This document shows, piece after piece, positions 36,401-46,243 of a DNA stretch of 64,000 bases. This stretch comes from Aphidius gifuensis. Its lineage: Eukaryota > Arthropoda > Insecta > Hymenoptera > Braconidae. Position numbers and translations under genes: made by a program. The stretch spans positions 11,787,446 through 11,851,445 of the forward strand of contig NC_057788.1 in the NCBI RefSeq assembly GCF_014905175.1. The letters run 5' to 3'. Below the pieces are notes generated by a model that searched no databases, was not told where the DNA came from, and was given only the letters and a program-made list of their open reading frames with translations. The first letter of the stretch is position 1. The number at the start of each line of letters is the position of its first letter.

Positions 36401-38540
36401 AGCTGACGACAATGAGGCTTTTTAGTCTAATTAGAGACTGTATATACAGTGTATTACGTAATGAATTCGCGCATTGAGTATTGTCATCTTATCCCAATCA
36501 ATAAATATAATGAACATTATTAGCCGAACAACACTGTTTCTTTGAAAAAAAACAAAAATAAAAAAAAGGAAATATGTGTTTCTTGTTTGGAAATTCATTT
36601 TTCAAAAAAACTAAAGCTCGGATTGAAAAGTAAATAACTCGAGTGAGATATAGGGGATGACTGATTGAAAAGGTTGGGACTTTACAAAAGTCCGTCACGT
36701 TATTTCCGGGTGGTTGCAGTCGAGTGAGATGAATAGTGAATACTAGAAAGCCTGACGCCGAAGTCGATACGTGATGGTGTGGTAGTATCGTCGTAGTGAC
36801 GACCCAACTCGTTTCGTATTTTGGTTTGTTTTTTCGACATGGTATAAAAAGTACAAAAAATAAAATAAAATAAGGACAGAGAGTTTTTGGGAAAAAAAGT
36901 TACGTCAATTCCCAAGGGGTGTATATGGAAAAGGAGAGCAGAAAAGAAAAGGTAACTTTCAATATATTTCTATACATACCAATTGTCTTTTTCAGCGTCG
37001 GCTTACCAATATAAAAACTTACGTATATATATATATATTATATATATTTCGTTGCTTCAAAAACGTGATAACACTTTCTTTCATGACGAGCGAAAAAAAT
37101 AATAAAAAAAGAAAAAATTGCTAGTCGTCTTTTTTTATTTCGATTTTATATATATTTTATATAGTCAGGCATTGAGAATACGTTCAAAGGAGTGCATATA
37201 AAATTGCTTTAACTTGGTTTACCAAAAAGTTAAAAGAAGAATTTTTTTTTTTTTCTCATTTCCGTAAAATAGCACACGTTGACCAAAAAAGATTAAATGA
37301 GAAGAATATGCGAAGGGTAGTTAATCAAGTCAGCTATTTTGAATATAAATTTAAATGCTGCCAGACAGAGAGGTACAAGCTTTCTGTATATAGCAAAGAG
37401 GCCTTTGGGCCTTATGAATATAAATAAAGCCTGTCAACTTACTAAATATATAACGCATACCAGAAAAGAAAAAAAAAAAATTCATTAATGAAAAAAAAAA
37501 CAATTTTACGTATAAATAGGTAACTGCTATATTACGACTATATAATACATAGATTTCATGACGTATTGAGGAGGAAACAAAAATTTTCAAGATGCTCGCC
37601 TCTCTGGTGAGGGTTGACACGTTTATCGGTACAAAATCGTGGCGTTCAATTTCACGGGCTGCAGAGTCCAGTTGAACTGCCTGACTCTCGAGGGAATGAA
37701 AAAAAAATTATATATATATATAATAAAAAAATTGAAGAAAAACGAAAGATATTTCTTCACTCACTGTCAAAAAGAAAATCCGATGTACCAAGGGAAAAAA
37801 AATCATTTTTTTTTTCACTTGAAAATTTTTTTTTAATAAATATATTTGTCAAATTTGTTTTAAAATATTTATAAAAAAAACTTTCAAATTCAACGAAAAT
37901 GTTGTTTCATTTTTAGTGAACAGATAAATAATTTAATTGATAAATAAAAAAATAGATAAATAGATAAGGAAATAAATAAATAAATAAATTGAGGCTAAAA
38001 GCTGAAAGCTGAGATAAAAATATTGTCTTTTAAAGGCTCAGACGGCTCAGTCTTATTTGCCCTTGAATATCCCTTGGATGATCGAAATACAAAAATTTTT
38101 TTTTTCAAGAATCTTATAACAAAGAGGCTTGTGAGTCCTACTTTTTTTTTTAATTTCCATTCAACTCTAATCTGGAATTTATACTTAAAAAATATTTTAA
38201 TAAACACGTACACATGAGCTTGCAAGCTCATGTAAATTTTTTAAAATTTTATCATTTCATTTGGTAAATAAAAAAAGCTTAAATCACCTATATGCAGCAT
38301 TAACAATAACCACCTCCCACCCTTGCTTTTCGAAAAACAAACAAAACTTAAAAACAAACGTAATTTTTATTTTTTTATCTTTTATTTAATGAGCAAATAA
38401 TAAATTATTCATTCACGAGCTGAATAATCGAGTCAAAAGTTTTTCCTTGACTTCTTTTTTGACTCATTTTTAATATATTTTTTCTCATAGATGATCTATT
38501 CTCGTGTTTTTTTCTTTCAAATAATCTCGATTTGTTTTTT
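33430..38540. other. Intronic, no exon seen
   Basis: A/T-rich with poly-A/T runs (for example 34210-34230, 34719-34731) and (AT)n tracts. Two blocks of more mixed composition (33690-34110 with CACGTG and CGATATCGATACG; 34930-35400) may be regulatory. Open frames here are translations of poly-A/T tracts. Confidence 0.4.
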
Positions 38541-38548
38541 CTCTGCAG

Positions 38549-38734
38549 AGACTATCTAACAGAATTTCACAGTGAGTATCAGGAGGATAACTATATCCTT
38601 CCTGATGTTCATCAAGATAAAATGTTTTTATCATGGACTGTACGAAAACCCAATTTAGTTTGTGGTCGACTAATACCTTCTAGTTCCTCTTCCCCCACAC
38701 CTTCATTCCCACACGAATTTATTTTATATAATAG
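38549..38734 (+). other. Orphan exon-like open frame
   Basis: A 186-nt open segment lies between a strong acceptor (TTTTTTCTCTGCAG|A) and a donor-like AATAG|GTATAC, with phase 2 at both ends. It reads DYLTEFHSEYQEDNYILPDV, then …FLSWTVRKPNLVCGRL and a serine/proline run. The composition is protein-like, with W, C and H residues, but I do not recognise it. It cannot be a CARP exon, because in the phase set by 26107-26158 it hits TAA after three codons. It could be an exon of a nested gene or a relic of one. Confidence 0.3.
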
Positions 38735-40089
38735 GTATACATATAGTTTGTAAACACAGTGTGACTCTCTCTTTGTTTTTCAACATCGGTTTTGCAAAAA
38801 TACACAAAAAAAAAAAAAATGGTCAGCGATTTTTTTTTAAGTCGAAACAACAAAAAATACAAAATAAATGAGAATAAATATATGTTGCGTTACAAGCACG
38901 TATTTGTGAAGTTCAATGCATCTACAATTTGATTATAAATTTAATTTAATTTTTTAAATTTTCTTTTCAAAAAATAATTAAGACATGTTTAAGTCTCTTC
39001 TAATGGTTGAGGTACCTAGTGCCACTCGGCGATTTACCCAACAACATAGTTTATGAAACACTCAATGAAATAGTTTAGCACAACAATTTACCCTCAACTG
39101 GATTTTAATGTTTTTAAAATGCCTTTCAGTTTTTATGTGTTATTTAGTCACAAGCTATTTTTATGTATTTAACTTATGGCTTAGAGCAGAATATTTAATG
39201 AATTATATTACAAAATTTATATATAGATATATATACATACTGTATAAATATTTCTATTATACATAGAAATACATCTTGTTTTATTCACAATAGAATTTTA
39301 GCGCTTCATTATGTTAGCACGTAAATCAATGACTGTATAACTTTCTGTGTTATGAACAAGTTTCAAAATATTTATCAATTTTTTTGTCATCTCTTTCATT
39401 GTTATTATTATTTATTACAAAAATTACTTGTTCACAAGTTTTAGCATGAGTACTAAAACTGGTGGACTTGGTATATATACAAAACTTTTATTTATAATTA
39501 TTTTGTTTTTATTTATTTGTTAGTTGGTTTTTTATTCAAATAATTTTTATCACGATTTTTAGTTAAATAATTTCGATGTTAATTTAAATAATTAGCCATT
39601 TAGATAAAATTATTATTGAAAAAAAAAAAAATAATAATACTAATAATAATAGTAGTGATGTTTGTTTTCTCCATTCATCCGAATTATTCAGAGCTGCTGC
39701 TGACTCTGGTGGTAAAAAAATTGCCTAAAAAAACTGATGCAAATGGTACAGTTCAACAATACCAACGACAATAGAGTGATCAGAAATTCATTTATAGCTA
39801 GATTCAGTGACACAGATTCATGACCACGGAATATAGTCGTAACAAAAAGATCTCTCTCGAATTTCGTTTATGAGACGGATAGAGATTTCAAACTTGCTTT
39901 TTTCATTTATTTATTTTTTTTTTTGTCTGTAAAACATTATCAAAACGTCTTTACAATATTGTTACATGTCAATACGAATCAAGGTTTTGAAAGCCATTCA
40001 TCACCACTGACCCTGGACACCTTCGTCATATTCAAAAACTTTGACTTATTTTACATAATTCGTGTATTTAAATATATATATATATCGAC

Positions 40090-40446
40090 AATGACGACCA
40101 ATGACGACAAATATAGTGATAAAAGACATGAAAATCATTTAAAAATTCAGAAATATAATTATCACCTTCGCTATCATCGTATTTTTTCGTCTTCATCATA
40201 TAAAAAAAAACAAATGTAGGAAACAAAGTAGGTAAAGAAAAATTTAAAAAAATGAAAATGAAACACTAGAATATTTAATACAAAATTTGTCAAAAAAATT
40301 TTGTGGAATGGAATCTACAACTGATCCTCATGATATAAAATTATTAAATAAAAAAAAAAAACAGCATGGGCAGAAGGAGTAACACAATGTTTTTCGAATT
40401 TTCAAAACTTTAAAGAAAACGTAACCTCTCATTTATATAAACAATT
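40090..40446 (+). pseudogene. Coding relic, unknown
   Basis: Two protein-like stretches: MTTNDDKYSDKRHENHLKIQ… to a stop at about 40219, then, after a short gap with stops, NENETLEYLIQNLSKKFCGM… and TAWAEGVTQCFSNFQNFKEN to a stop near 40460. The amino acid mix (W, C, H, Q, E) is unlike random A/T-rich translation. No family is recognised. It is probably the remains of a mobile-element or other gene. Confidence 0.3.
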
Positions 40447-40599
40447 AGAGAGATACTTATAAAAATAAGGTTAAAAAATTTTTATAATAAAGGCTAAAAG
40501 TTTTCAATTTATAGAGTTTTGAAAAAAATGTTTCTAAATGTTAATTTTCTGGATGTACCTCTGAGTAAAATACTTTATACAAATTGCTCTAGAATTTTT

Positions 40600-40690
40600 A
40601 TATTTCCTCAGATTATTTCTTATTATTCTGTATTATTCTGGATTATTACGTATACTTCCTGATAACTCTGGATTATCTTGTCATGCTTCG
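40600..40690. repeat. Short word array (CTGGATTATT)
   Basis: Imperfect repeats of TCTGGATTATT / TATTATTCTG over about 90 bp. The style resembles the other word arrays, but no ends were found. Confidence 0.4.
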
Positions 40691-41034
40691 AATTATTTCG
40701 TAGAACTTATCAATTAAGTGTCTCGAGAAAATTTGAAAAAAAAAGTCCAGAGCATTATTTTTATGAATAATAAATTCAAAAAGTAATACGATTATCTCCG
40801 CTCAATTTCCAAGCGTAAATGGTTTTATATTTTGATATACTGATTGAGCCGAAACAACACGGATAATAAAATAATGTATAATTTTCGTTTTCGCAATTTT
40901 TTGTATTCTTCGAATCATCTCGTTTTTTTAGTGGTCCGTAGGACACTTATAAATTCGGTCAATTCATGTAATTTTTTATGTTTATTGTTATTATCTAATG
41001 TTTGACATTTAAATACTACACACGAGAGTGACAC

Positions 41035-41192
41035 AATGTCCTGACCAGATTCGGATCTGAATCCTAGAAAAAAGCGTTACATATACATGTATACTGATCC
41101 GTTCCTGTCCAGGCTTCCTGATCCGAATCGGGTTCAAAATCAGGCTCCCCGATTCGTTTCCAATCAGAATCTGACCTGAATTTCCACTCAGG
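41035..41192 (-). mobile_element. Family A-related element, one end preserved
   Basis: The right end is ATTTCCACTCAGG (41180-41192), which is CCTGAGTGGAAAT reversed. The interior repeats GATTCGGATCTGAATCC, CTGATCCGAATCGGG and similar. The left end is not recognisable. Confidence 0.5.
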
Positions 41193-42766
41193 CCGGTGGA
41201 CTATGTGCAATTGCTATTTAGTGTTTGTTTTTTTTAAACCAAAAATTGATAAAAACAGGTATTGTATATTTAAAATATTGTGTTGTCCAGTTTATATTAT
41301 CTAATTTATTATTCATTACTCCCTTAAAAACTATAAAATTAGTATTTTATACCTGCGTAGGTATAAAAGACAGGCTAGGTCTAATACATTACGCGTCGAA
41401 TCTGTCAATTTTTAAGGGATTTCGTCGATTTTTTTCCGAATATGAGAATGCTTTGAAATTTATACAGTAGATTCTTGAAATACTAATACATTTTATGTAA
41501 TTTTTTGGTAATTGTTTGGAAGCTCGTTATTTTTTTATTAATTTTCAAAGTTGACAACTTTTAACATGGGCTCTTATGGAGAATGCGATTTTTGTCAAAA
41601 AAAAGTCTATTAAAATACCAATATCTCTAATCGACAATATGACATCGTGAAAAAAAAACTATCGGGTTATAAAATAAGACAAAACAAAACGTATGGAAAA
41701 AAAATAAAAGAGGTTTGGAGCTTAGTTTTTTTACAATTAATAATTAAAGTATGAAAAAATTGATTTTTATGAGGAATTATTGAACAATCACTAGCGACCT
41801 CTTGCGGATGACTTTGAGAAACACAATATTTCTATGAGTGCGAAAAAGACAAAAAACAGGAAAAATGTTGTCTCACTCTTCGCTTGAAAAAATCGACGAA
41901 ATCCCTTAATGTTTCCTATGGTAATTAATGTTTAAACACAGATGTAAAAAAAATACGCTAAAATGCTATAGGTTAATTTTCGAGATAAAGAGCTCAAAAT
42001 AGTGTTGTGAACAAAATAATTTTATCTTTTATAATATTATTATATTTTTAATACTTTTATCAAAGCTTCGAATATTAATGAAAGATTTGGGTAGCTGAGA
42101 TAGCTATTTAAGGGATTGCTACGGCAACTAGGTGGCATAGCTGTTGTAGCTAAACATTTTTTTCAGTGACAATCTCATGAATGATTAATATTATAATTAT
42201 TTACTTACATTAACTTTGTTAATGCGCATGCACAGCTATCTTGAAAATTGCACTATTTTTAATTTAACAATAGATACCACGAAAGGTAACTAGATTATAC
42301 ATACTAATGTTTGTCTGCAATAAATTTGTTGACTAATTAATTAAATAATGAAAAAAAAAAAAAAATTGTTGACTTTCACTGCATAAGACTGACTGCGTGA
42401 CAACTCACCGTTGCTACGAAAATATTTATTCCCAATCGGCAAAAAAAGCACAGATCTACCCGTTTACTCTTACATTTTATTTGTGCTTTACGATTCAATC
42501 CAAACTTTCAACGTCTCTTTTCATTTGGTCGACAAAGGGCCACACGGTGAACCAGTGCTCAATCTAAACTTCAATAAAGTAAATATAAAACTTGATGGAG
42601 GAAATGCCAAACAAATGATGTGCGAAATATTGATACTTTTTTCATTTAATTTAAAATCTTTAAAATCCGACAGATTTTTTTTTTTTTCGATTTTTAATTT
42701 TTTATAATTTTACTGGATAAGAAAGCCTCCATTTACAACATGTGCAAACGGTTGAAGCGTTGAGAA

Positions 42767-42798
42767 CCCCTGCATCGAATGAATCCAATGACAGGGGT
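42767..42798 (-). ncRNA. Hairpin downstream of Fanzor copy 2
   Basis: ACCCCTG and CAGGGGT form a 7-bp stem with a loop of about 19 nt, 55 bases past the Fanzor stop on the same (minus) strand. In Fanzor/TnpB systems the guide RNA is encoded at or beyond the 3' end of the nuclease gene, so this is a conceivable remnant. There is no direct evidence. Confidence 0.15.
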
Positions 42799-42851
42799 CA
42801 ATCTACCCATGAACAGGTTAGGATAGATTAAGTTATGAATTAAAGTCAAAT

Positions 42852-43157
42852 TCATTTTATATTTTCACGTAATGTTGATCTACTAAAATTATTAATTTTT
42901 TTTATCAAATGTTTTCTTTTAGGATCAAGCTTTACAATTGTTTTTTGCAGTATATTTTTAGCACCATTGATATCGCGATTGGATGTTATTTTACAAATAG
43001 GACAATACTGATATCTATGTGGTGATTTACTGGTAATAAGTATACCACTACATACACTGCATAACATTGTTGTTCTAAATTCATCAATATTTATAACAAC
43101 AATCACCGGATGATTATCAATTTTTTTTTTTAATAATGATAATGGTGATGCTGTGTA
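42852..43157 (-). pseudogene. Fanzor copy 2, 5'-truncated
   Basis: The C-terminal end of a Fanzor, antisense inside the CARP intron. About 97% identical by eye to 14495-14750 of copy 1. It contains IDEFRTTMLCSVC (Glu codon at 43080-43082), the CX2C-X15-CX2C zinc ribbon and NRDINGAKN (Asp codon at 42972-42974). The poly-A tract is in frame here, unlike copy 1, so about 100 codons read through from the truncation point near 43157 to TGA at 42852. The last 17 residues diverge from copy 1. Nothing upstream of 43157 resembles Fanzor, so this is a dead fragment. Confidence 0.8.
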
Positions 43158-43567
43158 TATACGATATATACTTAAAGAAAAAATAGTTACAATAGTATAT
43201 TGTTTTACGAGGGCGCAATGTTGGTGTTTCTGGCACGATTATGCGTTGAGTGAGACGTTGGTGAGATGGTGAAATTTCGATGTCAAGTTAATGGGTAGAG
43301 TCGAGCCGTAGGCTTTTAATTATAGCCAAACACACAATATCTACATAATTTTACCAGCTTACTTTTTCCCTAGATATATTTTTTACTTAGCTGTAACTGT
43401 AGCCAAACAGTTAATATTTGCATTAATTTACCAGTAAAATTTTTTACTTACCTCGATTTTATTATATAATTAAATTTTACAAAAAAAAACTAAGTCTCTT
43501 ATTTTGCCAACGTCTCGAGCGTGTGTCGAGCGATAATTCATAATCAATCCAGAAACAACAACATTGG

Positions 43568-43790
43568 CCCGAGTGAAACATACTATTTTTTACTATTAGA
43601 TCAGCATACCCGATCAGGCTATAATACAGATACATAGTCCGGAATAGATTTAGATTCTGGATCCAAACCTGATATGTAATGCTAGTTGGTAAAGTTTGGA
43701 TCCAGATTGGATTATAACACCTGGTCAGGCAATGGAAAAAATACATGAACTGAAATGGATCAAGATTGTAGGGATTGTAGATCCATTTTT
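43568..43790 (+). mobile_element. Family A-related array (GATCC variant)
   Basis: Begins CCCGAGTGAAACAT (one base missing from the signature) and runs through GATCAGCATACCCGATCAGG, GGATCCAAACCTGAT and TGGATCCAGATTGGAT words. It is probably the left array of a larger element whose core includes the tRNA-like module at 43955. A family B element lies further right. Confidence 0.5.
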
Positions 43791-43954
43791 GGTCACGATA
43801 GATGATTTTTTCCTAAGAAAAGAAAATGAATATATCAGTTTTTCACCTTGAATATATGTAATTTCTTTATTTCGAGTGACGTATATTACAACATGGAGAG
43901 TTCATACCCATCCTGACTAACCTATCAGGCCTAACTTAAATTAATTTTGCGACG

Positions 43955-44018
43955 AATGGGAACTGAACCCCTGGCACGTGATTACAACGCTGGCACTCGA
44001 CACGCTCGGCTATCTCGA
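43955..44018 (-). repeat. tRNA-like module
   Basis: On the minus strand: GATAGCCGAGCGTGTCGAGT (A box and D-arm region) and GGGGTTCAGTTCCC (B box and T-arm). The stem pairing is incomplete. It sits in the core following the array at 43568. Confidence 0.5.
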
Positions 44019-44339
44019 AATTAGATGTTTGGTAAAAACGGATACATCGCAATTCAGGCCCGCGGAACTCCCGTGGCGAGGGACGTGACTTAGTGTCCAT
44101 TCTGGCTTCCATGACCGTCGTAGTCATTTTTATTTTTTGACTAGTTTCGTCTAGTTTCGCCAAGTTCAAAATAATAGACTTATAAAAAAAAATTAAATTT
44201 TACAAAAAAAAAAAACTAAGTCCCTTTAAAACAAGAAAACTTAGATATCTACATTATTATACTTAGAAACTTTATGTGCTCATATGGGATGTAGGTAAAT
44301 TCAGATTCGTGGCACCCTATAGTGCCCCTCGTGGCGGCT

Positions 44340-44722
44340 AATTGTGGATCATGTCTATTCATTCAATCATTCGTAGTTCCCTTTGCATTTTATTCATATA
44401 AAAATGTTTTACTATGTTTTTCATCTACATACACCCCGATGGTTGACTTGATAGTGCGTTGGATTTCTACGTGAGAGACCCCTGATCGATCGCGCGTCAC
44501 GTCCATTTATTTTTGTTATTTTTTAATTTTTTTTGCAAGCCTGTGTCAAGCCTGAGACACAGGCTTGTGCCCGAAGTTCCAGCCCGGGTACAAGCCTGAC
44601 GCCGGCAAAAACTTAATGAACATTCCAGGCTTACCCAGGTTTGACACAAGCTGTGTAGCGAGGCTCGACGCAAGCCTCAGAGCCTGACAACCGACAGTGC
44701 CCGCCGTCATTCCCTACCTGGG
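44340..44722 (-). mobile_element. Family B element, copy 3 (inverted)
   Basis: The end is CATTCCCTACCTGGG (44708-44722), which is CCCAGGTAGGGAATG reversed. The array 44535-44705 uses CAAGCCTGTGTCAAGCCTGA words. The tRNA-like module is at 44433-44498, and TTATTCATATAAAAATG upstream matches the core of copies 1 and 2. The far end is not identifiable, so the start is approximate. Confidence 0.55.
44433..44498 (+). repeat. tRNA-like module in family B element, copy 3
   Basis: CCCCGATGGTTGACTTGATA, then GTGCGTTGG, then CGTGAGAGACC and GATCGATCG; the same module as 3470-3532 and 30216-30284. Confidence 0.5.
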
Positions 44723-45216
44723 TTGATCAAGATAAAAATATTAAATTTATTCATTTTTTAAATATTTTTACCTTGATCAAGTCCTGATCGAGATTGGATC
44801 AGGTTATCCCTATTATGGATATGACTAGCCTCATTCAGACCCGATCAGGACCTGAGTGGAAATTGAGATCAAGTCTTGATCAAGACTTGATCAGGCAACA
44901 TTGATTTCAAATCCATTCTTGATCAAGATGCTTGATCAAATTTTGATCAAGAACGTAACGCTAAACGTGATCAATATTTGATCAAGTATTTTGATCAAAA
45001 CTTGATCGAGTATCTTGATCAAATCTTGATCACGTTTAGCGTTACGTTCTTGATCAAGATTTGATCAAGATATTTCATCAATAGTTGATTGAAAAATTGA
45101 AAAAAAAAAATTATTTACAAATTATTATTTTTTTTATTATTGTATTATGAAGTGTGATGTCATAGAGAAGAGTTAGATAATTATCGGGCGCGAAAGTTTT
45201 TTTTTTTTTTTCTAAT

Positions 45217-45297
45217 ACACGGTAACCGGGAATCGAACCAACGAAGTATAGATTGACGCAGTAACGGGTACGCTTTAGACCGCTCGACCACGGAGGG
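45217..45297 (-). repeat. tRNA-like module (Leu/Ser-type D-arm)
   Basis: On the minus strand: CCTCCGTGGTCGAGCGGTCT, then AAAGCG, typical of the tRNA-Leu/Ser A box. After a long middle section consistent with a variable arm, it ends TTGGTTCGATTCCCGG (perfect B box). The acceptor stem does not pair, so a functional tRNA is unlikely. Confidence 0.55.
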
Positions 45298-45664
45298 AAA
45301 CGATGTACCGTGCGATTTTTTGAAGCTTATATATTTAGACCAGTCTTGAGACATTATTAGGCCCCGTTTGGCGTTTTTTTTCTCAGTAAAAAAGCTTTTA
45401 TCAATATTTAAAAAAAAAAATCGTAATAATGAACATAATATATAATAAATTAAAAAGTTAATGTTTTCTTGATCCTATCTTGATCAAGATATATTTAACA
45501 AAAGAACAGGTAACAAAATAAATATTTATTGATCAATTCGTGATCAAGTTTGGATCAAGACGGCCTTATCACAGACAAGTTAAAGTTTTCTTGATCCTAT
45601 CTTGATCAAGAAATATTTAAAAAAAGAACAAGTTACGAAATAAATATTTATTGATCAAGTTTGG

Positions 45665-45975
45665 ATCAAGATGGCCTTATCACGGACGTGTTAAAGTTTT
45701 CTTGATCCTATCTTGATCAAGACGGCCTTGGCCAAGAAGAGTTAAAGTTTTCTTGATCAAGTTTGGATCAAGACGGCCTTATCACGGACGCGTTAAAGTT
45801 TTCTTGATCCTATCTTGATCAAGACGGCCTTAGTCAAGAAGAGTTAAAATTTTCTTGATCAAGTTTGGATCAAGACGGCCTTATTACGGGCGTGTTAAAG
45901 TTTTCTTGATCCTATCTTGATCAAGACGGCCTTGGTCAAGAAGAGTTAAAGTTTTCTTGATCCTATCTTGAGCCG
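45665..45975. repeat. Two-monomer tandem repeat
   Basis: Units of about 51 bp alternate. Each starts GACGGCCTT and contains GTTAAAGTTTTCTTGATC. One type continues ATCACGGACGTG and ends CCTATCTTGATCAA. The other continues GGCCAAGAAGA and ends AAGTTTGGATCAA. At least three dimers are visible, a small higher-order repeat. Confidence 0.7.
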
Positions 45976-46243
45976 GTTGTCTTTAATAAAGCATCTTGAT
46001 CAAATCTTGATCAAAACTTGATCAGGTTTCCTGAGTTAAGGCAACATTGATCAAGTATTGATCAAGATTGGGGTTAAATCAAGCTAGCCTGAACAGATAT
46101 CCACTCGGGGATGTGATAGAGTTACTTGAATAGGGAAAGTCCTACGATATCCTACTGGGGTGAATTTCCACTCGTATACCCGATTGAATAGTTTATCGAA
46201 TTCCGTGGATTATTGAATATGTTTCTTGAATTTTCATTTACAA

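Larger units (their letters stand above)
44851..46109 (+). mobile_element. Family A element, copy 2 (long, with core and tandem array)
   Basis: The ends are CCTGAGTGGAAAT (44851-44863) and, reversed, CCCGAGTGGATAT (46097-46109). The flanks are GA and GA, consistent with a 2-bp target duplication. The left array (44870-45080) consists of CTTGATCAAGACTTGATCAG-type words, including a large imperfect palindrome around AACGTAACGCTAAACGTGAT. The A/T-rich core (45080-45470) contains a tRNA-like module, and the right array (45470-46095) includes an ordered tandem repeat. No protein is encoded. Confidence 0.65.

Noticed and set aside
38549..38734. Exon of the CARP gene
   Set aside because: In the phase set by the signal-peptide exon it meets a TAA after three codons.
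42411..42707. 98-codon open frame, mixed composition in its first two thirds
   Set aside because: Begins with TTG, ends in poly-F from a poly-T tract, and no family is recognised. It may be a relic but is not supported as a gene.
44870..46095. CRISPR-like array
   Set aside because: Repeats are variable palindromic words without constant-length unique spacers, in a eukaryotic context.
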